DNA of 64,000 bases from Lineus longissimus (GCF_910592395.1 NC_088310.1:12903501-12967500); one strand, 5' to 3'. Positions 36,201 to 45,907 are shown, counted from the first letter of the stretch. The notes: a model not told the origin generated them from the sequence alone. Program-made: numbers and translations.

Positions 36201-39200
36201 TCCTTACGCAGCGTTTGCAACACATTTCACTATCATATCCTGGCCATGGCGACGAAGCGGAATCTGCAAAAACGTGGCGGAAACAGCCTTAAAATTGTAT
36301 GAGAATATCGATGTTGAATACTTTATAGATATGTGTAATATTCCATAAGTATCGTTTAAACCTTGATATGTATAGAGCATAGAAAACATGAATGAAAAAA
36401 TGGTCTGCATTTTTTTTTTACTGGGACCAGTTCCACGGTGGGTAAAGGTGTTGGTTTACCATTGTAACACAATAGAAACGAGGCCCTCCGTTTACAGTGA
36501 TGGAAGAGTACAATCGGATAAAAGCAATAAATGCAGGCCTCACGCCCCTCAAAGGGAACTAATCTTTTGTACGTTTCATCTGTGTCGTCATTTCCTCTCC
36601 AGGTAAGCACGTATTTTTCCTAGGCAAACTGATACATTTAGCCACCATAAGTTCCTCGTACATGTACATCGGCCTTGGTGTGGAGAAAAAAAAAAGTGGC
36701 GCATATATGCCATATTACGAATTTCAACAGTAAAATATTCATTATCGATATTCTTATACTGTTTTGGGTGTTTCCGACCAGTTTCCGCAGTTTCCTCTGA
36801 ATCGCCGCCATGGCCTTATTCATCATGTGTGACTTGGCCGAATCGCAAAATCGGTTTTTCAATCAATAATCAATGAAAATAAATTCTTATGATTTGTTTG
36901 AACTAAGGTTATATATATTGTAGAGATTAAAGTTCCTTTTGATATAAATTTGATCGGGCTTCCTAAAATAATCGATTTGCTGCAAATTCTAGACGGAACA
37001 TTCTTTCAGTTCTTTATCAAATTAAACTTTATATTCTAACTGATATGCTTAATTTGAAGGCCCGCATAGGTGACCCGAGCAAAGGGTGGCCAGGCGTAGA
37101 GGACCTCTTCTACAAGTATGGTGTAGATTTAGAGTTTGGAGCCCATGAACATTCATACGAGAGATTATGGCCAGTCTACAACCTGAGGGTACGTACAGTC
37201 GTTATTAACGACTGTGAAATACGGTCTTTTTTGAAGAAGAATTATTAGCATTATTGGTGTTGGCAGCATGATCTCTAGTCCTTTTGAGTACAGTACCAAT
37301 AACTTATTACTTCAAGTTAACAAGGTTTTGTACAGAAAACCTCTCTATTAAGGACACCGTTTATAGTGACAGGTAATGTCATTGAGAGAAAGAGAGAGGT
37401 GGCCTGATAAGAGAGGTCAAAATAAATAGAAACAACCAATCTTAGACTAAAACTAGTGTCCTTATTTAAGTAGGTGTCGTTATTAGGGAGGTGTCCAGGA
37501 TAAAAAAACAAAACGTAACCTGGTAAACGTTTCAAGGCTATTTGAAACTGGGAACTACGTACCCAGGCATCTTAACATCATCTGTATCATTCCCATTCTT
37601 CCTCAAAATAACTGGAGGTGAGCAGATGATCATGGACTATCTGATTGTGGCTCCAGACAATGAATTGACCGATCAGCACTGATTACGCGACAATAGTAAT
37701 TAAAGAAATCCAAACGACATACATGATTTTGCATGCGCAGTTCCTCGAGATCTGCTATCATGAATCTAACCTGTTTCTGTCATAATATTTATATGTTTAA
37801 GCCTCACTAATTCGTATATGAGCCAGCCAATACGGACGGAATATCTCTCATTTGGATCGTGCCTTTATGGAAGTTGCGATTTGCCATAATCAGATCTCCG
37901 ATCATATTCCAAGCAACACAATAAGAAAACTTTTTGTTTACTCGTCTGTGATCATCAACAAACTATTAGAAACTTAATTAGGGGCCTGATATATGGCAAA
38001 CATTCACAGTTTTTCTCAGAAAATATGCCTCGGGGTACTACAACCTGCAACAAGCCGACTATTGCCACAATGGTGGCATTGTCAATGCGATGTGGTTGAA
38101 AGGATACATGGCATTTTCAGTGCAAAATGTAATACATGCAACGAAATTAATCAATGAATATTGGCGACGAGAAAACTGTTCAGGATATTTTTGGTAAAAT
38201 TGATTATTATGTTTTCTCTTCGTCAGGTCTGTAACGGAAGCCTCAAAGCCCCCTACACCAATCCGACTGGTCCAGTCCACATTGTCACAGGCTCCGCGGT
38301 AAGTGTAACATAACTGCAGCCAGCTGCTGGTAATATAGGCCTTCAAAATGACAAATATAAAGAAACACATGTTCATCTGCATCATCCTGAGCAGCCACAC
38401 GGTTCTTAGTGCTCGGAAGACTAACGAGTGGATATGAACGAGTGCAAAAGGACCCTGATCTTTTTACAAGGAGGGTTCATCAGTTAGCTGTTAAAAATGA
38501 GACTTTCAATGATGAGTGAAAGTTCAAGTTTGAAATTCTGACGGACTGGATAAGGCAATCGACCTTGAAGCAAATATTGCATATATTGGATATATAGTAT
38601 GCTCTTTTCACTCTTAACATGCTTAAGGTCAATCAATTTTCGGAATAATTATTCCTTGGTAGACCAGTTTCAACCTCTATAATTGCCTAATTATATCATT
38701 AACAAATGTACTCCTTGGGTTAATTCATTTTAAAGGCTGCGGCATGTTATTAGAACAATTAAACAGTAAGGAAATGTGTTGGGCACCTCGAAAATAACAG
38801 TCCCAGATCCCATTTACTATTTTCTTTGACAATAAATAAGCCACTGGTAAATTTTGGAATAAAAGCCTCTGGATTTCATAACAAACCAAAGAAAAATCGA
38901 CACTTAGCCTCAATAATATTAGTTCACATCTGATTGATTGTCTAATATCAGATTTGGCTAGTATGGACGGATACATGATTGGCTGCCATTAATGTGACGT
39001 CATCGCCATGTCTGTGCACTCTTGTTTTACAGACAAGTCACACGTAAATATAGAAAATGAGCCATATTTTCCGTATTCATTACTACTACATTCTGTATCT
39101 CGCACACCTCAAGTTGTGATGAGCCAATTTGAAAGTGCGGGAAAAACATGTACATGTATATGACTGGTTTAAAAGCAAGTTGTTTGTGATCTCTCAGACG

Positions 39201-42200
39201 CCTATAGAAAGAAGATAATACATTGGAATCGTTCTATCTCAACAAAGGATCATTTCGCTTGAATATTAGCAGCGGACACGATATATTCTCGGTGAAGATT
39301 GAAGTGGAAGCACGGATCTTATTCCCGAACGAAACGTAGCATGCAAACGACGCACACAAAATGTCTTCTAGTTCGCGTTGATAATTACATTTACAATACA
39401 ATCACAATTTACTTTGCATCATGTCCAGTCAGTCCGTGCAGACTGCTACTGGTCCCTTGTATCGAGTACAACTAGTTCAGGGTCGGACCATCGGCGGTTC
39501 AAGCTCTAGGTCTCCAGCTCACCTCATGGCGGGATTGTGAGGTTGGTAGCTAGACACCCAGATGAAACTAACTGCAACACTCGTCTTAAGAGCCGGATGA
39601 GCTCAGCGAGCCAAGGGCTATTTTAAACACATGATTCCTTTATTTACTTATAAGTATAAATGGCAGGGTACTACGCCTCCTAGGGCTGCGGTGCATCAAT
39701 AGTATATGCACGGCCCATTTTGAGGCGACGGGTGCCACTTAACTCATGGCCTACCGATACTACAGGACAGCATTGAGCAGAAGGATTACTGAAGTGGATC
39801 GGTCGGGTCGCGGATAACAAAAATCGTTTCTCTTGCCAGCGTGCATCAGGGCAGTTAGTTATCATATCGCCCACTGGTACACAAGACAATGTCAGCCTTC
39901 ATTAAAAAAACAGTAATTGGAACGTTGCATCTCCGAACGTCAGGCCTAGTCTACGCCACAAAGAAGATCGACAAGTTACCCAGCGTTTGAACGCTATTTC
40001 CAGTACATCCTAGGACTATCTAAAGGAAGGTTGGCGAGATTCGGCGAGACTCAGAAAAGAGAAGACACGTGATATCCACTTTACCATTGTGTCCAGCACA
40101 CTTGAATATATTTCTAGAAAACACCATGCACTGCAAGAGGTTCCGACTGACTCGACGCATCCATCATAATCGACGGGAGGCCGTTCAGCATTCTCCTCTT
40201 CGCTGACAACACCGACCTAATGGGAGGAGACGGAAACACGAGTCAAGACCCGACCACCCGAGTTGAAACAAGCAGAGGTGACCAGGGTTTCAATCGGTAT
40301 TACCAACATCCCATGGCAAGACATCAGAACAAAACGGCGGCAGTAGTGACAATAGTGAGGTTTCGCAACCGCCCGGTTAGGCCCTTCGACGACGTTTATC
40401 TATTGTTCAGGTAAACTCACACAATAGATAAACGTCGTCGTAGGGCCTAAACGGGTGGTTGCGAAACCTCACTAATGTGTGGCGAACTACTACTCGAAGA
40501 CGCGGAACATTTCAAGTGCATCGGGCCTTTCCACAGCGAGACGATACTTTAACACTAGAGTTACACGCTAGAATTGCCCACAACTGGCTTGTGACACGGA
40601 ACAATTCAAGATCGGGTCTTTACAAGGTAGTGCAGCAGAAAAAGAGGAAACAAGGAAGACCAAGGGAGATATGCCTGGTGAGAGCGGATCAGCCTCAAAA
40701 GCACTGCCCTCATTAAATTGATGGTTCTGATGGATCTTATTTCTGAATATAGACGATTAAGCACACAGCCGAAATGTGTAGTTTATGACTGAGTCGGCCG
40801 ACTGCATGATTAAATCAAATCGTTGGAAATAAAATCGAACCCAATCAATACATAATATGTTATTGATAAAAGGAAGTGATACATGTTCGCGCAACTTCTA
40901 GCCCCGCTACAATTCTAGCCTCTCTGATCATGATTTGTGCATTAATGCTTACCAGCTGTTTCCTCGCGCTGCAACGTAAGGGCGTTGATTGTACCAGTGC
41001 TATAATTGTACCACTTAACCTTACAAATTCAAAACCAACTTTTAAACTCGGGTTTAAAGATACAAATATATTTGGGATGCACTGTGTCAGAAACCTATAT
41101 GATTGAATGCATGGGTTCCGCCTAATTCATTCGTAAATGTTAAGTCTGATTCGTCTGGGGCTCTGGAGGGCGAACTACTGGTCGGATATCTTTGAAGTTT
41201 AATTTTTACCGATCCTTGCCTAAAAACCAAACAGGATCTTTATATTTTAGTTACCATGGTAATGATATAATCTTTATTGATTTGTGTACATTGACGTAGA
41301 GCATTAAATTCGGACATTTTCCGCTCTGTACAGTTTATTTTTCGACCGATCTGAATGAAACGTTCAGGTTATCACTTGTTTGTGTCCATATAGCTACCCA
41401 TGTGCCAAAAATGAATGAAAAAAACAAAATATGGCCTATCCTGGGACCCCCCCCAAATGACTGAACATTAGACATCCCTGAAGAACTTTTTAAATTTCTG
41501 CCTTAAGAATGCTGAACCCCTAAAATCATGTTTGGTTTTGAGGCAAGGATAAAAAGAAAACTTCAAAGAAATCCGAACAAAAGATGCGGAGATTACGTTT
41601 ATGAATGGACTATAATGTAGCCAACGCAAAACACATACACCTTTGGAGCGTTTTCGGGAACGTATGTTATACTACCCATTATGAAATAAATTTTCTTAGC
41701 ATTTAAGGTCATAGTCAGACAACCCACCTCTTGTTTTCTTTTTCAATTTGACAAAATATGGAGGATTGATTGTAATTTTGAACAAAAGGTAATTACATCT
41801 GACCTCGTGTGGTATAGTATCATGTAGCATCCTGGCGCCGTGTGTCCAGACTATGACTACAATGTCACAAACCTCGGGGTGAAGATGACATTGATTAAAA
41901 GTTGCTATTGATAATCAAAATAGTATCAGTTCTCCATCATTTCAATAGTATACAAACATGCTTTCTCCAAAAGTATCACAATTTTAACAAAATATGTTTG
42001 TTTGAACGACAGGGCTGTCAAGAAGGTGAGGACCCTTTCTACACCATTCCTTGGCCCTGGAGTGCCACCAGAACTGACGATTATGGCTACAACCGCTTTC
42101 AGGTTTTTAATGCTACTCATCTCTACATGGAGTACGTCTCTGACGATAAGGTATGTAAGGCCGTTATGTCGCACAACTAGTTTAAGATAAGTTGTCATGA

Positions 42201-43118
42201 TATTTTTCTTTTCCATTTAAATGACATACGCCACTACCGTGATGGCACTGGAGAAAACCTGCCGTATATGGCAGTTTTGCGATGATTAAAACAATCAACT
42301 AACCTCTGCGTTAATTTCGTGCTGACATTGTTTGTCAGCCCTCAAGTCTCCTTCTTCCCCGCCCATCAGATCCTCAAGATTAGCGTAAGAATATAGTAAC
42401 AGCCGGCATGACGGCTGTTACTATATTTCAGGTTGTCCCCCACGTCCAGGTCAACAGAAGAACCACATTAATTTTCGTTTAGTCCCTCCCTTTTCACGCG
42501 AATCCGCATCTTGATGACAGCACCACGTGTAATTCCCTATCTCATGGGTGACGCAGAGACCGGCACTTTTGAGCCTATTAAAACCTACCAGTCTCAGGTA
42601 TGTCATAATCAGGTCAGATGCAACCAATATCGAAACTTTTTCATCGACGCATAATCAAACTTTCATCTGTGTTCAAAACAACCGACAATGTCAAAACAAT
42701 TGCTGGAGACGCGTGATATCGAAACTTTTCCCCAACGCATACATTTGTAATGTTCAAACTTTTTAACGCATAATGTCCATACATTTCCTAACGTCACTTG
42801 TTCCAGGGGGGACATTTTCTACAGCTATAAAGCGGGTCTCATTGGCTGTGAAGGAGGAGACTTCAGCAGTGGCAAACACGCCGATAAATAGGCATGGCTA
42901 ATCAAGCAATGAAACATATCCGCTGAGTACGTGTCACTTTGTTTATGAATTAGTGACTATAGAAGCTTCGATCAGACACATTTCCGCTGTCCTCGATGGT
43001 CCAAGTTATTATCATAACTTAACTTGCTTTGACAATTCAGGATGGGAAAGTCATTGACCAGATGTGGTACATAAAAGACATACACGGAGCAGGACTCTTC
43101 ACTTGCCATCTCCCTTAG
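12131..43118 (+). CDS. ACP7: Purple acid phosphatase, ACP7/PAPL type; complete gene, 12 coding exons, 447 residues
   Basis: Exons: 12131-12239, 14073-14267, 14779-14967, 15185-15210, 31708-31805, 33252-33323, 34702-34822, 36009-36125, 37060-37188, 38227-38298, 42013-42150, 43041-43118. All introns are GT-AG. The lengths sum to 1344 nt with phases matching at every junction, giving 447 residues, close to the usual length for animal ACP7. Residues 1 to about 23 look like a signal peptide. An N-terminal fibronectin-like domain (about 27-120) is followed by the metallophosphoesterase domain. The dinuclear centre ligands are all present: Asp137 (YGDMG), Asp166 and Tyr169 (GDFAY), Asn201 (GNHE, His202 next), His289 (GHRPMYC), His338 and His340 (AHEHSYER). 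Tyr169 gives the charge-transfer colour of the family. Sequons at Asn277, Asn355 and Asn409 fit a secreted or lysosomal glycoprotein. The enzyme hydrolyses phosphomonoesters at acid pH; the physiological substrate is unknown. The gene looks intact. Confidence 0.95.
14073..14267 (+). CDS. ACP7: ACP7-like exon 2: N-terminal fibronectin-like domain
   Basis: Acceptor CGGTTTTAG and donor TATC|GTAAGT. It encodes MVLTWVTMDN, SEVQYG and HRVIVTGLTPGTAY, the conserved N-terminal domain of purple acid phosphatases. It enters in phase 1 and leaves in phase 1. Confidence 0.95.
14779..14967 (+). CDS. ACP7: ACP7-like exon 3: first metal-binding motif
   Basis: Acceptor TTCTTCTAG and donor GTTG|GTAAGT. It encodes YRVGSTNYGWSS, then WSPRFAVYGDMG with metal ligand Asp137, and ends FILHVG. 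It joins in frame with exons 2 and 4. Confidence 0.95.
15185..15210 (+). CDS. ACP7: ACP7-like exon 4: 26-nt microexon with GDFAY motif
   Basis: Only 26 nt, bounded by CATTTTCAG and ACG|GTAAGC. It completes GDFAYNMDT, which carries the bridging Asp166 and Tyr169. Too short for ORF-based gene finders; supported by family conservation and phase agreement on both sides. Confidence 0.92.
15990..16896 (-). mobile_element. Non-LTR retrotransposon reverse transcriptase, C-terminal part of a split copy
   Basis: Reading the minus strand from 16896 down: a frame with LFNCILRSRDF and SWSEGHIV, a small frameshift, then YKSGGSSGADNYIGISVN, LEKYVNDNNIINPYQIGF, an in-frame TAG, RARTSDDMF, and the frame 16657-16250 with FVEFKKPFD, VTTGVKQGDILSSKLF and the catalytic MYADDLVLL. 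Further on come KWHLQVNIKKTKAIKF-like text and fragments, with stops. These are ordered RT motifs of a CR1/Jockey-like LINE. It is defective through the stop and frameshift. The N-terminal half continues at 26262-26580 beyond a 9.4-kb insertion. It lies antisense in intron 4 of the phosphatase gene. Confidence 0.85.
16897..17214. mobile_element. Inverted-repeat element X, main part (rest at 26223-26261)
   Basis: Arms at about 16897-16980 and 17095-17186 are inverted copies sharing GTAAGTTGAAGTGTGATTGT and ATCGAACTATCAATCACGA. The right end continues outward to CACTTCACTGGGTCACA at 17214. The matching outer left end (TGTGACCCAGTGAAGTGATT) is not adjacent but lies at 26223. The reconstructed element is about 357 bp with arms of about 120 bp. 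Its TGTGACCC terminus resembles that of the 190-bp MITE family. Confidence 0.8.
17335..17524. mobile_element. 190-bp MITE, copy 2
   Basis: Same length, ends and internal order as 2825-3014, with point differences (for example TGTGACCAGTCACAGC at the left end). Flanking dinucleotides are AA on both sides. Confidence 0.87.
17525..19149. other. Non-coding part of the 9.4-kb insertion
   Basis: No conserved frame or repeat end was recognised. The open frames here are short and overlap on opposite strands without family resemblance. Confidence 0.4.
20503..20968. mobile_element. Foldback element B: inverted ends built of 11-bp tandem repeats
   Basis: The left end has four tandem variants of CAGCGTCCAC (about 20525-20568). 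The right end has three inverted variants of GGACGCTGGT (about 20928-20947). Flanking sequence is also inverted (GGTCATCCTAAACAGCG against CGCTGTTTAGTATGACC), as is an inner pair with GTTTAAA. Inside, 20829-20867 is a perfect 18-bp hairpin with a 3-nt loop, and GTTGTCTAAAAT near 20690 pairs with ATTTTAGACAAC near 20789. No coding capacity. Nested in the DIRS-like element between RNase H and recombinase regions. Confidence 0.75.
21210..21698 (-). pseudogene. RNase H domain of the DIRS-like element
   Basis: The longest surviving frame of the element, 162 codons. LFSDASG carries a catalytic Asp; GGKWTPDECKLHINCLELLG and the NNTTAICYIRELGG stretch match DIRS-type RNase H, followed by CNRIAHDTWELAM. 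The rest of the polyprotein is out of frame or interrupted, so it is not functional. Confidence 0.82.
22526..23604. mobile_element. Foldback element A: inverted ends with CCAGTGATAAACCTTGGAAT-type repeats
   Basis: The left end (22526 to about 22620) has repeated GATAAAGCTTGGAATCAGTG-like units. The right end (about 23530-23604) is the inverted counterpart (GATTCCAAGGTTTATCACTG, CCAAGCTTTATCACC). The outermost bases, TTAAATTTGGTAG and CTACCATTAAATTT, are also inverted. The interior of about 900 bp has no recognisable coding sequence. Nested in the DIRS-like element between its RT and RNase H. Confidence 0.75.
26223..26261. mobile_element. Displaced left end of inverted-repeat element X
   Basis: It begins TGTGACCCAGTGAAGTGATT and ends AGAATTGAA. 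It matches the outer 39 bp of the right arm of element X (complement of 17176-17214) with few changes, and stops exactly at the insertion junction. Confidence 0.8.
26262..26580 (-). pseudogene. Non-LTR retrotransposon reverse transcriptase, N-terminal part of the split copy
   Basis: On the minus strand: KLRSFDPPSEPD, VQKWVDHYKSLISKSPPPAP, a frameshift, then SLKTGKDVGLDRISNEMIKA and VCCRLFN ending at the insertion junction. The GKDVGLDRISNEMIK stretch is the usual start of the RT domain in CR1/Jockey-like LINEs. It continues in frame into 16896 downwards when the insertion is removed. Confidence 0.82.
26581..27340. other. Intronic DNA, possible further LINE sequence
   Basis: The minus-strand frame 26547-26795 is open but shows no clear motif and may be upstream LINE sequence. 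Nothing else was recognised before the foldback element at about 27352. Confidence 0.35.
27352..28630. mobile_element. Foldback element C: inverted ends with GATGACTCGACGACGCG repeats
   Basis: 27372-27415 (TTCGACTCGATGACTCGACG and on) and 28570-28612 are inverted copies. Each contains several related GATGACTCG/GACGACGCG units. Outer sequence TCATGAATCGGCTTGTG is matched in inverse by CACATGCCTCATGA with small gaps, so the arms are about 60-70 bp. The interior of about 1.15 kb carries C-runs and a nested inverted-repeat element at 28146-28354 but no recognisable protein. Confidence 0.72.
28146..28354. mobile_element. 209-bp MITE with arms of about 53 bp
   Basis: The left arm begins TGCGATTTATTTTTTCACAC at 28146 and runs through CCATATATGGCA. 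The right arm is its inverse, ending AAATAAATCGCA at 28354. The arms look nearly perfect. Possible 4-bp ACGG lies just outside each end, with a small offset at the right. Nested inside foldback element C. Confidence 0.78.
29478..30406. repeat. Dispersed repeat Z, copy 1 (second copy 47590-48187)
   Basis: It shares long stretches in the same order with 47590-48187: CGGTCAGAAAATCTGT, CTAGTTCCTTTCGTCAACGA, ATGATGAACGAAAAATGCGT, GGTAACGAATTCAGCTAAAT and CTTCCACACCCACAACCAAA. Copy 1 has an extra block of about 210 bp at about 29756-29966, and further extra sequence near 30180-30320. Not a gene. Confidence 0.88.
30410..31707. other. Remaining 3' part of intron 4
   Basis: Nothing coding was recognised before exon 5. 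A short ATATATAC-rich stretch lies close to the acceptor of exon 5. Confidence 0.4.
31708..31805 (+). CDS. ACP7: ACP7-like exon 5: GNHE motif
   Basis: Acceptor TACATTTTAG after the 16.5-kb intron; donor CGTA|GTAAGT. It encodes VGDAFMRQI, then IPYMTCVGNHEAA with Asn201 and His202. An alternative donor two codons earlier is excluded because only the GTAAGT site restores Tyr before NFSNYK. Confidence 0.94.
32160..32470. repeat. TGACCTTTGACC-rich stretch in intron 5
   Basis: Several TTGACCTTTG, TGACCTCTGACCTTT and TTGACCTTTGACCTC strings occur in about 300 bp. The last is a direct repeat of the AGGTCA half-site with one spacer base (DR1 type) read on the minus strand. Such GACCTT-rich repeats are common in invertebrate DNA, so a regulatory role is only possible. 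Confidence 0.45.
33252..33323 (+). CDS. ACP7: ACP7-like exon 6
   Basis: Acceptor TTCGATTTCAG and donor TACAG|GTAAGT. It encodes NFSNYKSRFTMP and ends NMWY, the loop after the GNHE motif. Confidence 0.93.
34424..34585. mobile_element. MITE of about 162 bp in intron 6
   Basis: GCGATATCGCTCATGCATAA at 34424 is mirrored by TTATGCATGAGCGATATTGC ending at 34585. The arms are 24 bp with one mismatch. No coding sequence. Confidence 0.65.
34702..34822 (+). CDS. ACP7: ACP7-like exon 7
   Basis: Acceptor TTTCACTTTCAG and donor CTCATG|GTATGT. It encodes FNVGPIHFIAWDTEAYYY and FKWLEQDLM, the central beta-strand region of the phosphoesterase domain. Confidence 0.94.
36009..36125 (+). CDS. ACP7: ACP7-like exon 8: GHRPMYC motif
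   Basis: Acceptor AATTATGCAG and donor AATGTC|GTAAGT. It encodes PWIITLGHRPMYCSNND with metal ligand His289. Thirty-nine whole codons. Confidence 0.95.
37060..37188 (+). CDS. ACP7: ACP7-like exon 9: AHEHSYER motif
   Basis: Acceptor AATTTGAAG has a weak polypyrimidine tract; donor CTGAGG|GTACGT. It encodes VEDLFYKYGVDLEFGAHEHS and YERLWPVYN with ligands His338 and His340. Forty-three whole codons. Confidence 0.94.
37330..37500. repeat. Pogo/Tigger-like remnant in intron 9
   Basis: AACCTCTCTATTAAGGACAC near 37339 and TAGGGAGGTGTCC near 37484 are inverted, related to the repeats at 1565-2200. No transposase frame. Confidence 0.5.
38227..38298 (+). CDS. ACP7: ACP7-like exon 10
   Basis: Acceptor CTTCGTCAG and donor TCCGCG|GTAAGT. 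It encodes YTNPTGPVHIVTGSA, the conserved strand before the C-terminal Gly-Cys. Twenty-four whole codons. Confidence 0.94.
39900..40715 (+). pseudogene. Relic of a LINE reverse transcriptase in intron 10, containing a large hairpin
   Basis: Plus-strand fragments: IIIDGRPFSILLFADNTDLM near 40166-40225, which corresponds to the FADD box of LINE RTs with the second Asp changed to Asn. This is followed by LQDLTTRLE-like text and, after the hairpin 40353-40474, by a region ending KKRKQGRPRE, typical of LINE C-terminal parts. Frames are broken and the catalytic Asp is lost. Confidence 0.55.
40353..40474. repeat. 54-bp inverted repeat with 14-nt loop
   Basis: Arm 1 at 40353-40406 and arm 2 at 40421-40474 pair over 54 bp with three mismatches. 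The outer end is TAGTGAGGTTTCGCAACC and the inner end is CGTTTATCTATTGT. The loop is TCAGGTAAACTCAC. Could be a tiny MITE or a snap-back duplication. Confidence 0.88.
42013..42150 (+). CDS. ACP7: ACP7-like exon 11
   Basis: Acceptor GAACGACAG and donor GATAAG|GTATGT. It begins GCQEG and encodes WPWSATRTDDYGYNRFQVFN with a glycosylation sequon at Asn409. Forty-six whole codons. Confidence 0.95.
42390..42427. repeat. Perfect 16-bp hairpin in intron 11
   Basis: AATATAGTAACAGCCG, loop GCATGA, then the exact inverse. It may form a stem in the transcript. No other sign of an RNA gene. Confidence 0.75.
43041..43118 (+). CDS. ACP7: ACP7-like exon 12, terminal
   Basis: Acceptor TTTGACAATTCAG. It encodes DGKVIDQMWYIKD and ends in a short tail before TAG at 43116-43118. 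An AATAAA at 43370-43375 is a candidate poly(A) signal 252 bp downstream. Confidence 0.92.
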   Translation, partial: DGKVIDQMWYIKDIHGAGLFTCHLP

Positions 43119-43369
43119 AAGCAACCACCAATACAATAGAGCGATAAGTGGAGACGACGAGAAAGGACAATATGCCAATATAGCAATCATAACCTATAAG
43201 AACTTATTGCGCACTCGCAATCTTGAAGAATTCCAGTGCAAATCCGCCATTAGTGACCTCATTGGCGCAAATAACAATTTATCTTGACCTCGATTCAAAA
43301 GGCTTTTCAAGGATTGTGATTCAAACGATAATATCAGCCACAAACATTCTTTATCAACTTATTGAACTT

Positions 43370-43375
43370 AATAAA
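43370..43375 (+). terminator. Candidate poly(A) signal of the acid phosphatase gene
   Basis: AATAAA is the first canonical hexamer after the stop codon in the plus strand. Other AATAAA hexamers occur further on (for example near 43949), so the site used is uncertain. Confidence 0.4.
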
Positions 43376-43439
43376 GATGATATATGGAGAAAGGAGTGCA
43401 CAAATATCATATTGAAGATTATTTTGAGAACTATTTAGG

Positions 43440-45540
43440 CCGATTCACTCAACTACTTGCGCGATCTCGTCACAATCGTCTTGTGGTGACGACTCGGACT
43501 GATTTTTCATGATGGCGACATCGAATGGCAATTAGAGGGACTGCGTCCGTCCCCTAACCTTGGCGTTCCCACTAGCCCCTCCAATGTTAGAGTATAATTG
43601 CGTACTAAGAATTGTATTGGCAAAAACATTAGTAAACCCGATACATGTATATCACCTTGACATTATTCCACTGATGTCCGCCTAACGTTCAATATATGAA
43701 CTGAACATCCGCGAAATGATTTGACGTTGAGTACTGCCAGACATCCGAAGATTATGTGTGTTGTATAGGCCACCTTTGGATGAGGAGGAAATTGTCAAAA
43801 CGCCTTTCAAAAAATGCCTGAAGGTACACTATAGGCAAGGACCAGGTAGATCAGATTTTCAAATCACACGAAGTCGACAAAGAGGGATATTCCGTCCTAT
43901 AAATAACAGTACATCAAAATTATTCATGCTTCTACAATGTATATAAGAAATAAAATCATAATGCCGAATCAAACAAAACCACGCCTCCTTATCTTGCATA
44001 CTCTAATGACTTAATCACAGCCATTTCAACCCCCTAGTTCTTGCCTATATAGCACCCTGTCCTATAAAAGGAACTAAAATGCTACTACAATTTCATGTCA
44101 TTAAATATTGTATAACTGATAGACTTTCATTTATCCAAACCCACTTAATTCCGGCATTTGTCAAAAGCACTGACGCAGACGCTAGCAGACATCAGGCAAG
44201 GATCCTCGTTTTGTGAGTTGTCGCCAATTAAGGGAGTTTCCCCTCTCGCACCTGCAGGATCGATTGTGCCCCTCATGCCAAAGTTATGTGCGACGTCACT
44301 AGATTTACGAGTCACCAGCAGTGTATTATCTAAAACATAGATTTGCGCAAAGGCGCATATCTGTGCTTGCCTTTTTGATCTCAGCGTCGTATTCCAAATG
44401 TTTTCTGTCAATTGGTTGAACTTACTTGACAATCGGTAAGATTTATAATGTGCGATATCTTCATCGCACTTTCTTTTTAACTGTGTAAAATGATATATGC
44501 CGCCACGTTTCAGCGCAGCTAGCTGAGGTGTTTTCCCGTGTCACACCCCGATCAATAGGCATTAATTGCCGTGTCTCCATTTCTCCATGCGGGCAAAGTC
44601 GAATGGAGTTTCGTGGGCCTTGTCGCCCAAATAAGCGACACCTCCCAGAATTGGCGACAACTTGCAAAATGAGGGTCTGCCTGATTTGTCAAGTTGATAT
44701 CTGCAAGGTTCACACCAAGTCTTGCAGGATCTTAAATGGACGTTACGGACCCTGGAGGTCGGCATGTCGCCCCGGGTTCCTAAAAACATCTTGTACAAAA
44801 GCCTGACTGCTCGTGAAATTCTGAAATTGCGAATTTTCAGGATGTAGGCCCCTATACGAGACAAGTTTGCAAAATAAGTCCCTGGCTGCCTTAAATCTCA
44901 TTTACATAATAAAAATAATAAACTGTGTACTTCAGCAATGTAAGTCTGATGATGTCCCGCAACCGTAATCTGTCATTTGCGTCTATCTTTGACCATTCAT
45001 ATCACAGCCGGGGGGGGGATACTTTCATCTTGTAGTTTTTTCAAATCATCCACTCATTGTCGACCTTTAGACGACAACTGAAAGGAAGGAGGAGAAAGAG
45101 AACATGTATGTTTGTAAAAAGAGTCATAGGTCTGGCGCGCATCAGTGCCAAACTTCAGAAGCATGTGGTTCAAAAAGAATTATATACATCGCACGAAAAA
45201 TATTTCTATACAGATTTTTTGCTAGTTCCGGCTGGTGAAAACCGCATGTCATTCCGACCTCCTCATTCCGATTACGCTGGTGATTCAAACCTTGGTGTAC
45301 GCCGAGGGGTATGTCAATTCATTCAGGCAGAGGATAATTTTAAGGTGGTTACAAATTCCAATATATATGTACCTGTACTAGTAAATGGCAAGGCGGACTT
45401 GATTATCTTCCAATGAATGTGTAACGCCTAAAACATGTAATGTTCTCCTAGGGCTTTAAAATAAATTGAATGAATGCAAGAATGAATATCACTTTATCAT
45501 TGCGTGAGCTATATTTTGACTCCTATTCGTGTGGGCACTA
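43440..45540. other. Intergenic, no gene recognised
   Basis: Downstream of the phosphatase gene. Open frames up to 119 codons (45057-45416) show no family resemblance. The phrase CCAATGAATGTGTAA near 45410 recurs near 50620, so part of this is repeat. Confidence 0.45.
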
Positions 45541-45544
45541 GACT

Positions 45545-45907
45545 AGACCAGTCCTTCTTGAAACAATAAAGGGTCATTATAGGCATTGACAAACCATGCC
45601 GTATCATCCCGTACTTCTGAGGCAAAGGATTAAAATGGTCGGTCATTTACCATCGTTTTCGCCAGGGATTAGACCAGCAATCACAATGGAATTAACTGTT
45701 TCGATTTTCTTCGCAACTTTCCGAGTTCTTGCCCAGCATGGCTCGCCAAGGCCGAGTGATTCCGAGACCGATGCAGATTCCGGGAGTTTTCCAACAGAAA
45801 AACGAGAGTTGCTGTTCGTAGTGAGACATGCCAGACGATACCAGTCTTTCTTGAAACAATAAAGGGTCATTTTAGGCATTGACAAACCATGCCGTAACAT
45901 CCCGTAG
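45545..45907. repeat. Direct repeat pair flanking about 235 bp
   Basis: TCTTGAAACAATAAAGGGTC with ATTGACAAACCATGCCGT occurs at about 45552-45600 and again at about 45846-45894 with single-base changes. This could be a short LTR-like or tandem duplication; the outer bases of each are also similar (AGACCAGTCCTTC and GATACCAGTCTTTC). Confidence 0.7.

Noticed and set aside
45057-45416. 119-codon plus-strand ORF with a basic N-terminus
   Set aside because: No family resemblance, and its 3' end lies in sequence repeated near 50600.
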